DNA from: Pieris napi
Lineage: Eukaryota > Arthropoda > Insecta > Lepidoptera > Pieridae
Reading direction: 5' to 3'
Length of the DNA stretch: 64,000 bases
Assembly: GCF_905475465.1 (NCBI RefSeq)
Contig: NC_062251.1
Span: 1,543,001 to 1,607,000, forward strand
The notes below the pieces were generated by a model that worked only from the letters and a program-made list of their open reading frames with translations, had not been told where the DNA came from and made no database searches. This document shows positions 13,201 through 28,200 of the stretch, piece by piece. Every line of letters starts with the position of its first letter. The first letter of the stretch is position 1. The position numbers and the translations under genes were made by a program.

Positions 13201-16200
13201 GATGAGCATGTGATGTTGTGCTTAGGTCTTGGGTGTTTAAATATGTATTTATATGTCTATCTATAATATGTATGTATATCCGTTGCCTAGTACCCATAAC
13301 ACAAGCTTCACCAGCTTAGCATGGGACTAGTTCAATTGGTGTGAATTGTCTTTAAAAATAATAAAAAAAAGAGTGGTTTATCTTCTGGAGCCTGGTTGGT
13401 CGTACGCTTAGGTTAGTTCTGTTTCGAGTATTATACTGGTGAAACCTTATTGGATGGATTGAAAATCATTTCAGTATGGAAGTCTATTAATGGGATTTTT
13501 AATATACAGTGTAAACTCTATATTACGACACTCAAGGTATTATGCATTATTTGATGTTACAAAGAGTTTTCGTTAAATGGAAACAAGAAAAATATGTTTT
13601 AGAAAAAAATGTTATTTCAGACTAGTGGTAGTAATTATGTTGTATTGTTGAAGTTATACTTCTTTAGGCGCGTTATGAAAAATTGATGAGAGTGGAATTT
13701 TACGATGCGCGCGCACCGTGACACAAAATTATCAGTATGAAGTTGCCCACTATCGAATTCTTTTTAAACCAGCCGGGCGCCTAGCGTTCGCGAGCGAGAT
13801 GGGAATAAGACAATCTACAAGAAATAGAATATGCGTGAAGTTAGCAGCTATGCCAAGAATTTTGAATGACTTAATGACCTTTGTAGTACCTTTTAAACAA
13901 ATAAAGGAGTTTTAATTATTTTATTCATATCTTGCGATATTGAGGCATCTTCGTGATAAATCACGCTCAAGCAATCCCAATTTAGAATCAAAAGAACGAA
14001 TTTCTTAGAAAGTTCGATACGTATGATGCCGATAGTCAAGTTTACTACGGGCTAGTAGGGCACTAAAGCGACAAAAGAACGTACACAGCAGTTTTAACTA
14101 ATTTCGGTAACTTAAAATAAACTTTTTATTATTTAACTGTCGTTATTGAGGTGTAATGCTATGTAGAGTGGATTAGTGACAAGCTAAACCAACCAAAGCC
14201 AATGATATCGACGCTTTAAGGGATTTGTCGTTAAATCGAGGGACGTTACACGGAGTTTATACTGAATATAATTAAAACACATTTCTATCAACCGTTTTAA
14301 GTATAAAATAAACTTAGAAAAACCGCAATTTTCGCCATAAAATTTTGATTTTTGTTACCAAAATTTTTATAAATAATAAGGTGTATTTTTTGTAACTTAA
14401 AAAGTACTTTTTATTATTTAATTGTCGTTATTGAGGATGTAATGCTATATAGAGTGTATCATTGTATAGAAAAGCGAAACCAACCAAAGCCAATGATATC
14501 GACGCTTTAAGGGATTTGTCGTTAAATCGAGGGACGTTACATGGAGCTTATACTGTATATAATTAAAACACATTTCTATCAACCGTTTTAAGTAGAAAAT
14601 AAACTTAGAAAAACCGCAATTTTCGCCATAAAATTTTGATTTTTGTTACCAAAATTTTGATAAATAATAAGGTGTATTTTTTGTAACTTAAAAAGTACTT
14701 TTTATTATTTAATTGTCGTTATTGAGGATGTAATGCTACATAGAGTGTATCATTGTATATAAAAGCTAAACCAACCAAATCCAATGATTTCGACGCTTTA
14801 AGGGATTTGTCGTTAAATCGAGGGACGTTACATGGAGTTTATACTGAATATAATTAAAACACATTTCTATCAACCATTTTAAGTAGATAATAAACTTAAA
14901 AAAACCGCAATCTTCGCTATAAATTTTGATTTTTGTTACCAAAATGTTGATAAATAATTATTTTTTTTAATGTATTTTTTGTGTTGGCAACACTAATATG
15001 TATAAAAAACTTACCATGTCGTAACAAGAGATCCATGGCGTCTAAATGCGAGTGTTCGGTGGCTACGTGTAAGGCAGTTTGTCCCGTGTTGTTCTTTTCG
15101 TTGACACGTGCGCCTTTGCGTAGAAGGCTCTCTATAACCTACAATTTATGTTTAATATAAAACATATTTAGGGGTGTTTAAGAAATACTATGTCGAACAT
15201 ATAGTCCGGACATATAGTAATGTTCCATTCGGAAATACTCAAACTTTATAAAAACTGATTGAACTTCCAAATTTGGAATTTAAAAAAATTGCGATTAAAA
15301 CAATACTAAAGATATTTGAGCGACTTTTCGGTACTTTACGCCACAAAATTGTGATTTTTAGGAAAAAAGGTTAATTTTTTGGTGTCGGTAATTTGTATCG
15401 CGTACACTGCGGAAACTATTGACAATAGAGCATAGTGATATACTAGTTTTATAGAAGACATCAATATCTACAAAGTCCGCGACCATATGTCTAACAAAAC
15501 ATTATTTTAGCATTAAAAAAAATTTAAAAGTCTATTTACCGATAAAAGCTATAAAACATCGTAATACGACCGAATTCTTGCGGGTAGTTACAAAGAAAAC
15601 AGTAAAGAAATATATTACGGTTAGCAAAACAAATGTTACTTTCATTGTTTGACACCAGTGTTTGGTGGCAAACAATACTTTAACAGAACTGTTAACATCA
15701 CGAAATAAAATCAAACTTATACATTAAATAAAAAAAAAACGTACTAATTGCCTAACAATCCTGCCTTTTAACAGTCTTTTGTTCAAACTCAAAATAACTT
15801 TATTCATATAGATACACACACACAACAGAGATTCTAAATTTACATTTACTACCAGTTCGCAAGTCAAGGGCGTAGAGCGGTTAAGAAATGGCAAGAAACT
15901 CCGCCATTTTTTTAAATCACCAAGTTAAATTGAGTCATACAAATTGTTTGAACTGGAGCAAATCAATCCCAAGGATTAGGATCGTCATTCCAGTGCAAAC
16001 AAACTTCACACTTTTAGTGTGACCATAGACAACTGTGCAAAATTACATTTTATTTTATTCCCTCACCTGTTTTCGTTTTGGATAAACACTACCAGCCACA
16101 CAGTGCAGGGGTCGATCACCTGTACTAAGGTGTTGAAAGTTAACTAATTCAGTTATTCTTTCATTTGGAATCGAACCCGCTATCGATTGACCGCTGACTG

Positions 16201-19200
16201 ATTGGACGTCCTGAAATTTAATTCATTATGTACAAAGATTTACAAGGCTTGGCTCTAATAATGCAAAAATGAAAAAATGAATAACGCCCATACAGGTCTC
16301 AAATAGGTATGGTATAGTCGATTATTGTATAATAAATATTTTTTTATATATAGTGTAAACCCTTTATAACGTCACTCGTTATAACAAAACTCTCTATAAC
16401 GTAAAATAGGGTTATATTCGTTTGGTTCAACACAAAACCCATACATTAATTCACTCTTTATAACGCAATAACTACTCTCTATTACAAATAATATTTTCAT
16501 ATTTAGACTTTTATTATGTATGTTTTTTATAATCACCTTACAAAACTAATCTATTAAGGTGCTGAAATTCTAAGAAAGTCACCTGAGGTCATAAACAGCC
16601 GTCTCGCCTTTGTTATTGTTAATTGCATTAACACGTGTGTCATTATTATCATAAACTGTCAAGATGACAAAATACTCAAAAAAATACGAAACAAATATTG
16701 GCATAGCAAAATACTTCAGGCATAGTAAACAGAATGTGTTTAGAATAATTTACCTATTAATAGTAATAACATTAGAAATAAATTTGTTTTTCTCCTCTCT
16801 CCTTATAACGATAACATTTCTCGGTCAATTGAAATTCGTTATAAAGAGTTTAAACTGTACTTCAGTGGGCAATTTCAAATTTATGTATGCTCCAATCCAT
16901 TCGATTCTTGACAATAATTTCGAAACACTTGATTTTAATTTACTTGCAAAGCGATAGCCCCCATTAGGGGGGTAAGGGGGCATACCTGTGAGTTGGTTAT
17001 TGACAAATGTTTCTTCACTCTAGTTGGTTCAGCTAGCCGACACGCCTCCAATAAACAGTAGCCACGATATTCAACTGAAAAAAAAAACATTTAACTTCGA
17101 TAAATCTTTTTAGGTCTGGACATCAGATTTCCGGATCTGTGCTATGATCACTTGTCAATCAGGCAAGTATCGACTTTTTGGGTCTAAGGCAAGACAGTTT
17201 TCCTTTTTTCTTCACCGTTCGAGTGAATGTTAAAAGCACACGTAAAAAGAAAGTCCATTGGTGCACAGTCGGGGATCGAACCTACGACCTCAGGGATGAG
17301 AGTCGCACGCTGAAGCCACTAGGCCAACATTGCTCCCTATTTAATATAAAGATTTGGGGCCTCATAGCCTAGCGGTCTTACTAAGTGGCAGCTAGGTGAG
17401 GGGTACCGGGTTCGAATCCCGGTTCGAGGGCAAGTTTTAATTTAATTTAAATTTGTTCTCGGCCTTTGGGAGGGTTGTGCGGTACCGTGCGAGTGCTTAA
17501 ACCGTACATGGAGGACACGGTCGAATTTCTCAAGACAAGCACGAATTATAAAAAATCCTATACTTGACGCTGGCTAATGCCCAAATCGTGCCAGAGCCAT
17601 AAACAAAATATAGATTAACCATTGAAATTCCTATGCACCAATGGAACAGCTTGCCTATAAGAGTCACACTTATATGAGCGCCACCTGCTGGATATACTTA
17701 CAGGCGAGTCGATCGCGAAGTTCTCTCGTTGGTGCAACATCTAAAGCTGATTTTCCATGGCAGTTCAGTAATGTCGGGTCTGCACCTTCGCTGAGTAGTA
17801 GCGAGCAGACCTACAAATTAAAAAATAAACCAGTTTGTTTTAATCCATAATGGTAAGTCTTAAATCTGTATTTAATTTAATCTTCAGTCTTAAATCTGTT
17901 GTAAATTTGATCTTCTATCTTAAATCCATAATAATTTAATCTTCAGTATTAAATCTGTATTAAGTTTAATCTTCAGTCTTAAATCTGTTGTAAATTTGAT
18001 CTTCTATCTTAAATCCATAATAATTTAATCTTCAGTATTAAATCTGTATTAAGTTTAATCTTCAGTCTTAAATCTGTTGTAAATTTGATCTTCTATCTTA
18101 AATCCATAATAATTTAATCTTCAGTATTAAATCTGTATTAAGTTTAATCTTCAGTCTTAAATCTGTATTAAATTAAATCGACAGGTAAATGTTCTATATC
18201 TATTCTTATTTTTTTGTGTTATTTGTTTATTTGTTCCTGTTTAGTTTCTTTTTCTTAACAACTATATGTAATACATGTATTTTTCCACTTCTTGCCTACC
18301 TTATGTAATTAAATACTTTATTTTTTTCTTTTCTCACAGTAGTTGCCTGGAAGAGATCGCTCGAAAGCGATAAGGCCGCCAGTTGCTCTCCTTTTTATTT
18401 AATTATGTCAATTGTACTATATTTATGTATATGCAACGAAGTGTTAATAAATAAATAAATAAGTATCGTAATTTTTCAACCATCTTTGGGATTTGACAAA
18501 ATCTCTATATTTTTAGCCTGATGGGCTCCAGATTGAGCGCCATTTTAAACGAGCCTCTGTATATGAGATAACATAATTAAATAATTAAATGCAAAGAATT
18601 ACGTAGTCATTTGAAAATATGTCAATAAATATTAAAAATTATGTAGAGAAATTTCGAATGAAAATCTATATATATAAAAGAAAGTCGTGTTTGTTACAAC
18701 ACTTATAAATCGAGAACGGCTGGACCGATTGCCATGGTTTTTGATTTGTTGGATTTGTTTTCGTCCCGAATAGCAGAATAAGCTAAAATAAAATATCGGA
18801 TAAGTTATCGAATAACAATAAATAAATTAATTAATTTTACGAATGCAAAAACCATATGGTGCCATCTGTTGACAAAACTACGCATCATTTTACGTCGAAT
18901 TCGTGTCAGTTCAAGAAATTCCGACCTTGAGGTGAATGAGGAGATGCATAACCATGCTTTGATCCTGATCAAAAGATGTTGGATATCAGAAAGTGCTTAA
19001 CATGCAGTATCGCCATATTGACGCTAGAGAGAAGATGCCTAATGTGTAAAACTGCCATTCTTCTTTCGCAATGGCAAGCAATAAAACATTTCTGTATTTG
19101 CAAAAAAGTTGTATTAATGTGATACTTAACATTAATGAAATCCTAAAATAAGTTAAATTAAAGTAACAACGATATTATAAGGTTGTAGGGCGGAACGAAG

Positions 19201-22200
19201 TTAGCCAGGTCAGCTAGTGTCAAATAAATTCCTAGTTGAAACTTGAAACTGTCAAAAGTAATGTCAAAAACAAATAACGTCATTTACACGTCTGAAGTCC
19301 AGTATAAGCCTTTCTAACGAATGTTCACAGTAATTGTAAAACCTTGATAAAACCAATATATCGTGTAACATTGTTACCTTTTGTTTTGCTGCTACCTGGA
19401 GTATTGGGGATTAGGGAAACGGACCCAAAACTACCTGATCCATCACAAAACATTTCACTCATATTTTTAACTTAAATATAGTTAATTTGCGAATGCTTAC
19501 ATAAACTTAACGCAAAAAATTATTAAAATTAAATAATTAATGGTATAAAAAATGAATTGTATATAATGTAGAATTCTAATGAAATTTTGAAATCTTTTCA
19601 GTAATAACAAACGGAGAGAAAAAAAGAGTGGCAGAGAGTTTTTCGCCAGTTCTTCTCTTCCGTTCTACGCCCTTGATTTGAGAACTGGGACTAAATATAA
19701 AATTAGAAGCATTGTATATTTCTTTTTTCACCTTCATAAGTGCATCTATATGAATAAATGATTTTTGACTTTTGACAGTACACCTACCTCCAACCTCGCC
19801 TTGCTAGCAGCTTCATGCAAAGGTGTAAAGGCCCACAGATCAGTCGCGTTCACATCAGCACCAGCTCGCACCAATAATTCTGTCACTTCATAATGTCCAT
19901 AGGAACATGCGTTGTGCAGGGGCACGAGACCGCTGTAAAATATCTTAAGATAATCCACAAATACAGGATCAAAACAATTTTAGATCACAAATTTATGGTA
20001 TAAAAAATACCTCAATACGCACGTACGCAGTGTACGAACGCTACGCACGCACTGAGCGCTATGCGTTTCTGTCTCATAATTTTGACGATAAAACCTGCGC
20101 TTGAGTACGCACGCAAAAAATACGCTAACAGGCTCACCTATGATGCTTATAATACTAGGCTCGGCAGTGCGTTGCCGGACCTTTATGAATCGAGTCGAAT
20201 TATAATAATTATAAATGATGTATCACGCTAATAATCATTAATAGAATAATATTCCTTACAAAAGTAGCACATTAACGCCCAAACCCAATAATCATTGAAA
20301 ACAATCTGAGATCAGCCCTGCGATTCTGTAACTCACTTTTCGAACTCACACAGCGGTTTTCGCATCGGCGGTCGATCTCAAATCAGTCGTGAAGCAGTCA
20401 TTTTATGATTTGGCATTCTGCGAAAACCGCTGTGTGAGTTCGAAAAGTGAGTTACAGAATCGCAGGGCTGACAGTGACAGTCGATCGACCTATCTGCATC
20501 ATAATAACCAAACCCTAGAAAGACAATCAATTTTTGGAGACGCATAAAATGCTCTTTGTCGTTCCATTTTACCGAATTTTCACTCATATTTGATAATCGA
20601 TACCAAATAAAGTAAATAAAACCGTACATATAACAAAGTTTTTAATTGTATAATAATAAAGTTTATCAAAGTTTATAATAAAGCTTTTCTTTCTTCCTTA
20701 CTTTCAACACTAAAATATACATGTTTAAAACATAACAAACAGTATTTTTGATTATTTAAAAAACTGGTGTAAGTTAAAATCTGTTAAAATAATTAACTAT
20801 TGAAATCGAGATTTCGTCAACTGTCATTTTCATACAAAGGTCTATCCACAGACACCGATACGACATCCCATGGATAGCTTGTATCGACAGATGGCTATTA
20901 CGATCCGTCGATTGGTTATTGGCACACTTGTTACAACATTTGGATTACGATTACTATCTCAGATGGTGGAATATGGATTGAGATATGTTATTGGGTTCGG
21001 GCGTAAGTCTATTTAAACACTCTAGTAGGAAGATCTTTTATTGTTTTTGTTATAAAAAACCTCGATTGCCATACAAATGGTGTTTTTCCTAAACAGTTGC
21101 AGATTGGTTTTTGGCACAGCCTATTTCTCCCCATGTCTACTTCGACAGTTGTCTATTCCCGTTGATATAAAAATATTTATGTTCTTGTCAATATTTCTAA
21201 AATATACATACACGTTTGTTCAGCTGCAACGATTACACCATGTTCCACATGACATCTTAAGTAATAAATAATAATAAAATAAATTAAAAACAAAGATTTG
21301 TCCTCTATCAGCAGGAGGCATGGTGAAATCGTGGGGCACAAGAAGCTCAAATTATCTCTTCTTATCAAAAAAAAACTGAGCATTTATAAAGAGTGGCGAA
21401 GAGTTTCTTGCCAGTTCTTCTTGCCCGCTCTACGCCCTTCGCGAACTGGTAGTAAATATAAATTTAGAATCAATTTAACAAGTGTACTTATTTACTTATA
21501 CTATTTAAAGTTAGTAATTCTTTTTTGGGAAAAGGGATACTCTTCTTTAATAAAATCCCAGAGGCTCTTTTATCTCTGCCTTTTAATAAATTTAAGAAAT
21601 GTATTAAAGAAAAGCTGTGTAAAAAGGCTTACTTATTAACGATTATCTAGTTGATAAAAGGGCCTGGGACTTGTGCTAGACAGGCTACTTCTAATTAATT
21701 TGCGATATTTGTTTTAAAATAAGTGTTGTTTGATGATTTGCTATTTTAAAAGAGTACCGAGAGTTTTTTACACCCTCTGTCTTCTTTGTCGATGAGTAGG
21801 GATGCCTACAAATTTATATATATGCCTACGAATAAATGATACATGTATCTTATGTTCCATAATAAACATATTTTATTTTATTTTATATGAATAAAGTTAT
21901 TTTGAGTTTTAAGTTCTGAATCTCACCCTTTATCCTTGGCGTGAACATCTGCTCCTCTCTGGAGAAGCAGCCTCACCGCCCTTGCCCTGTTGTAGCCGGC
22001 TGCTAAATGTAAGGCTGTGGATCTCCTTCCATCACTGGCATGTACGTTCACGTTTAGTGGGGTTAGTAGTGACGCCAGACGGTCATCTGCACCTGACCTG
22101 GCTGCTTCCAGCACGTCGGAGGCGCAGTATTCACCTGGACAAGTAAACGATTTGTTTAGATTTTATTTTGTCTACCATTCGTGGGCACATATCATATTAA

Positions 22201-25200
22201 GGGTGTCCAAAGATCAAAATAAAAGTTCGGACTGCATACAGGGGCTAACCCAAGAGAAATAAAAAAAAAAGGGTGCGTGTACTTATGTACGCGCGTAAGA
22301 AGTTATACTTCTTTGGCATTATTAAACATAGTTTTTGATTGCATACAAATAATTAATTACAATTAAATAATCAAAGACTGGAAAAGGAGTCATTATAGTC
22401 AATAAAGTTCAGTTTACATTTGAAAAATTTAATAAATAAATATTTATTATTATTCTCTTACATTAAGTGTAACATAAATTCTATTATTATTCGAATGTTG
22501 TTTTTAAATTATGTCCAATGCCGTAGCATCTCCCGTGGGCAATTCATTCTGTTAATTTTGTATCACGGTGCGCGCGCATAGTAAAATTTCACTCTCATCA
22601 ATTTTTCATAACGCGCCTATAGAAGTATAACTTCACAAACTTTTTGTTTGTTTTTATCAGAAAAAGTTATACCTAGTAACAGAAAATAACACAGGGTGCA
22701 TAATATGTATTCCCTTTTGAATAGCAATAATTTAAAAAGTAATTGTCATAGATTTTTGAAGTTATACTTCTTTAGGCGCGTTATGAAAAATTGATGAGAG
22801 TGAAATTTTACGATGCGCGCGCACCGTGAAACAAAATTAACAGAATGAAGTTAGTTCTAGGTAGCAAGAAAATCGATAATAACTATATTCAAGTTGTATA
22901 TTCTAGTATTTTTATATTTAGAACACGTGTTTCGTAACAGTACAATTAAACAGTTTGAATGAATAAATATTATTTTGGTGTTTTTACTAAATCAATTTCA
23001 AATACGACGGTGATAGTATTTACTAATAATAATTTTATTGATTAATTTTAATATTTATCGTTAATCACTACTGCAGTTTAGTTATTTTTTTTTCCATAAG
23101 AGTATAACTTCTAACGCGTGTACATAAGTACACACACTCATTTTTTTTAGGATTTATATTCAGTTTTGTTAAGTTTCTTATACAAGTAACAGCCCAGAAA
23201 AGAGAACGATCGCCGAGATATGTACGTGGTATTGTCGGAATAGGATATTTGAAAATGATCCATTCATGCTTTGGAAATAGAATTACATCAAAATCCTTTT
23301 AGTACTAGTCCCGCACGTTGATATTGCGACTGGCGGCCATCTTAGTGACGTAGTCGAACTGTCAGTGTCAGTACCGAGCGCAAGGTCAGCCAGCGCTTAC
23401 GCGTATTGAGTACCGGCCAAAACCAATACGCAATCTCAATCCAATTTTAGCTGTCATAGACTGACAATTCAATCCATTTCTAAAGAAAAGCATGCCAATA
23501 TTCAATACATGGACTGAGATACCAATCTAATTATTCAACCAATCGTTCAGAGGGCGGATAAGAGATTGAAGATTGCCCTCTGTATGAAAATGAATGTTTA
23601 CTCATGCCAACAACCTATCTGTCCATTTTGACAGTTGGTCGATTGGCCAAATCAATCTCGGATTGCTATCGGTGAAACTCGTATGATTTGGGTTTGGGAT
23701 TGCGACCTAACTTAATATTCATTGGGAAAATTTATTCATCTTCGTCATCTTCCAGTTCTAGTGATAGTGATTTTGAAGTTTAAATGCAATTATCCGATTG
23801 GGATAGTAATTCTGAAGCTGGAAGAAGACAACGTACTTCTGTGCGAAGACATAAGAAAACAAGAATTAATTATATCCAGAGCCTGAATGACGCCGAATTC
23901 ACATTTAGATTTAGGTTAACAAAAGAAGCTTTGGAGACACTTTTACACAAAGTGATGTCTATCATATATGACTTCTTGCAGGTTTCATCTTTTTATCAAC
24001 TTTTGTAATTTTTTTTTAAATATTAGCTACAACCAAAAATATTTGTTACTATAGATACTACCTACTAACACCACTTCAAAACCTCAAGACTCCAGCAGAA
24101 CATCTTTATAACGAATCTCAAATACGAAGCAGAAATGTGGTGGAAAGGACATAATATGGTGTTTGGAAAAAATCGGTTCCCCAAAATCGGTTTGTCAAAA
24201 AAGGTTTTGCTTCAAGTATCTCGTGTACAAGCCGTGATAGTGGCATGTGCAGTGTTGCACAATATTGCTATTGATATGCGAGATGAACATTTTGAACTAC
24301 TGCAACAAGTAGATGAACCAGCTGATGATATTGCTCAAAGCGCAATTGACAACGTGGGAAATGCAAGTGTGCGAAGTAATCTTATAAGTGATTATTTTGC
24401 TTTATTACTATAATATTTTATAAATTACAAAATTTTTGAGATAAATTAAATAATTTATTTAAATAAAAATACAAATTTTTAATACAATACATCCTCGCTC
24501 CAGGCACAAAATCTATTATTTTTCTAATTTATTTAACAATATATTTTTTTCTATGGCCCATAATTCTCTTTTATGCTCTCTTTCTTCCTCTTCAAATGCC
24601 CATTGCTTTCTCTTATTTAGATGCTCTTCCTTTCAATTGACTTTCATTTCCTTCGACAGACAACAATATCATGTCTTTGACTTTTTCCTCGATAGGGGGT
24701 AAGAGGAGTAGCAGCACTAGGGCCACCTCATGTACGATATGTTTCAGCAGACTTTTTTCTTGTAGCACTCTTTAGCTTTAGCACTGCGAAAGTTTACCCC
24801 ACTTGTGCTATTAAACAGCGCCTCCAGCATCTTCCAGCACTGCTCTTTCTCCTGCCAGGTGACTGAGTCACTCTTTTTATTTTCTAATATATTTTTATGG
24901 TCAGCAACAAGCGAAGTTAGAAGGTCAACTTCTTCCCGGCTGAAATTGACGCTTCTTTCACGTTTTTGTGTAGACATTTTTTTAAGTTAAAGAACCAACC
25001 TCGAATAACAAAAACAACATACACAAACTACTCAGAGAAAATTTATATTTGTTATAATATGTACTAAAATACTCAATAACAAACAAAAATACCATATGAA
25101 AATGACAGCCCGTTTCGTTACAAGTAATATTAAATGACCAACAAAAAGGTTAAGGTTCTATGTTTTTCTATAGAATTTTATAACTTTATTTGTTCGTAAC

Positions 25201-28200
25201 AAAAAAACAAACAAAACGTTGCATAGCTATTTGCTACTTTATCCATACATTGTTAAACAGACCCTAAGTCTTACTTATTTTATTTCGTTCCAAAAACAGC
25301 AAGCTTTTGGTATGCTTGAACACAACATATTGCATTGAACGAAACGCGGTCGAGAGGCAAGGATCACGCAAAAGATTGCTGTCAATCTTTTGTCAAATAA
25401 ACAATCGGATAGCAGAAATGTTTATTGGCATGCAGATTGGAGATCGGTCTTTAGATATGAATCAGTCCAAGATTGGTTATAATCATAGATTGAGGATACA
25501 TTATTAATTTTGGCCGTAAATCTACCACGTGTTTTTTATTGCTTTTTATTTTCGTTATCATACTTATCCTATTAAAATGAGCAAGAAAGTACTATTACTA
25601 GGTATAATTAAATACATATAAATATATATAATATAACCCTAGATTATAAACTTTTTTCACCAGAGGTGGCAACACCTCACACGAATTACACCCCTATTAT
25701 ATAAAAAAAAAAAAAAAGAAGATTACCGATATAGATTGTTCACCTACATTCAAGCAAGTAAATGAATATTATTATTATTAACTTTTTTGTTGTCTGTACT
25801 TTTCTGCGTTGGATGACGTCACGCGGCTGTTATTGTGACAAGGTTCCATCGCAATATCAACGTGCGGGGCTAGTGGTTTTTGAGATGCAGCCATATCTTA
25901 AATACTAAAGAACCAGTTTTCTTGCACCAACTATACTGTAAGTAATGCTAGGTCGGATTACTCTTTGAATTTTTTTTGTCCAAGTTTCGACGTCTTTACT
26001 GGCGCAGGTGCAAATTAAAAGGAAAAAGAGAGCCCCATGGAGAAGCAAAGAAGAAAGAAGATAAAGAAGCAATAACAATTAAAATTACCTGTGAGCACTG
26101 GCCTCGCTACAGAATCGGATAGATCAAGCGGTGTCTTCCCTTCTGTATTTCGTATGTTGGGATCAGCTCCATGTTGAAGTAATGCTAAAAAAAATATTGG
26201 TTGTTTGTAAAGTAGGTTTACGATCGAGATGTTTACGTGATAACGTCTTATTGGTGATATAAGTTTTTGGGAAGTAAGGAATTAATGAAGATAACAATTT
26301 TTCAAATTTTAAATTACATCTATCGTTTTATTCACACTTTTGATGATAAATTTCGGGTGTAAAATGACAAGTTTACTTATTCGACTATGATATACATTTT
26401 TCTTCATACATTCACGGAATGACTGGCAGCGCTCGAGATGAGACGGGAGATCGGTCCGTCTCTCTCTCGTTATACCTGCGATCGCGCTCGTGAGGTTTTG
26501 GTGTGACACAAGTTTCTGAACATGTCACCCGACTAAAACGATTTTAAAGACGTTATCACGTCAAAAAATTGGTTGTCTGTAAACTGTAAAGTCGGTTTAC
26601 TGACGATAGTTGAACATGACAACGTCATAAGAAAATACTGATGGAATGGCTGCATTTTTCAAAAGAAAATTTTAATTTTATACTTGACGAAAACATGTAA
26701 ATGTATTATTGTATTATTGTGTTGTAGCTGTCCACGCGGACGCATCGCTCACTCAAGTAGGAGAGAGACAGATGTCGAACGCGGAGGCCGATTGTGCCTC
26801 TTTGTCGCTCGTTCCGCGCTCTCGCTTGCACTTCAAGCCTTAAATGGAACGCCTCAGAGCGAGGTAACGCCGCATGAGTCATGTTTTTTCGTGCGTGCAG
26901 CCGGCTCCATCGAATTATAAGACGTTGTCATGTCAAAAAATATTGTCTTTTACTTAAGATAACGATAAATTCGCTTTAATATTATTTTAGAAACTTTAAT
27001 AAAAGTGTTCTTATATTTCAAAAAATCATATCAACACAATTTATACTCATGAATATCAATAAATAATTATTAAGTGTACATTGTGTTACCTATATGAATA
27101 AATGATTTTGATATCTCACAATAGATTGAGAAATTTTAGTATAAAGGTAGGGGGGTACCTCATAGCCTAGCGGTCTTATTAAGTGGCAGCTAGGTGAGGG
27201 GTACCGGGTTCGATTCCCGGTTCGAAGGCAAGTTTTAATTTAATTTAAATTTATTCTCGGCCTTTGGGAGGGTTGTGCGGTACCGGGCGAGTGCCTAAAC
27301 CGTACATGGAGGACACGGTCGAATTTCTAAAGACAAGCACGAATTATAAAAAATCCTATACTTGACGCTGGCTAGTGCACAAACCGTGCCAGAGCCATAA
27401 AAAAAAAGTAAGGGGCCCCTAAGTGCTTTTAGCATTGGCCAAGTCCTTTGTTGGAAATACCAAAACGGCTGTTCTTAGATGTGTCCGGATTTGTTAGTAT
27501 TATTACCATCATTAGTTAATATATCCAACTCACCAATACAGACGTCAACCTTCCCTTTAGCAGCAGCCTCATGTAAGGGTGTGTAGCCCCAATTATCCCT
27601 AGCTGCCGGTGGAGCTCCTGCAGACAGTAATGCCCTGACCACATCGGCATGACCAAAGGAACATGCATTGTGTAACGGCTGCAGACCACCTTCATCGCGA
27701 GCTTGAAGTGCTGCACCACCCGCTATGAGGATCTCAACTACTTCACGGCGACCATAACCTGCAATGTATTTTTGAAGTGATATTCTTTATAATCGTTGTG
27801 ATTTCAAACCGGATGCAACGGAAAAAGCGACAGTAAAAAGAGACAGACACATAAATTAATAGGATTTGGCGTGGGAAAGAGTGAGATAGGAGGCATTATA
27901 CAGTGTATAAACTTTAAATTAGTGTGTATTTGAACATTTTCTGAAATAAAAAAACAGATTTGAAGTAAGTCAAGTAAGTAGTTTAATTATTAAATTAGAT
28001 TATTTATCAATTTTATTTACAAAACATTAGTTATAGAAACTTTTTGAAGTGAAAACTTCGTACTACACTTAATTAAAAGTTTATACACTGTATAATGCTT
28101 CCTATCTCATTTTCTCCCACGTTGGATCTTGTGAATTTATTGTAGTTTTTACCAAATTAAAGATTGATATTAAAGTTATAAATAAAAATTTAACATTAAA

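Larger units (their letters stand above)
23304..25875. mobile_element. Outer inverted-repeat element containing a Harbinger transposon
   Basis: Arms ACTAGTCCCGCACGTTGATA (left, from 23304) and the inverse of ACTAGCCCCGCACGTTGATA (right, to 25875), continuing TTGCGA on both. Between them sits the decayed Harbinger unit (about 23413-25514), with its own weaker inverted ends CGGCCAAAACCAATA and CGGCCAAAATTAATA. Intron between Tnks exons 3 and 4. Confidence 0.7.

Noticed and set aside
16664..16957. 97-codon frame starting MTKYSKKYETNIGIAKYF
   Set aside because: Sits inside the pogo-like element and runs out through its end. Too short and degenerate to call a transposase, although a distant remnant cannot be excluded.
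26309..26509. 66-codon frame also found at 61761-61961
   Set aside because: Identical because both lie in two near-identical MITE copies; no protein-like features.
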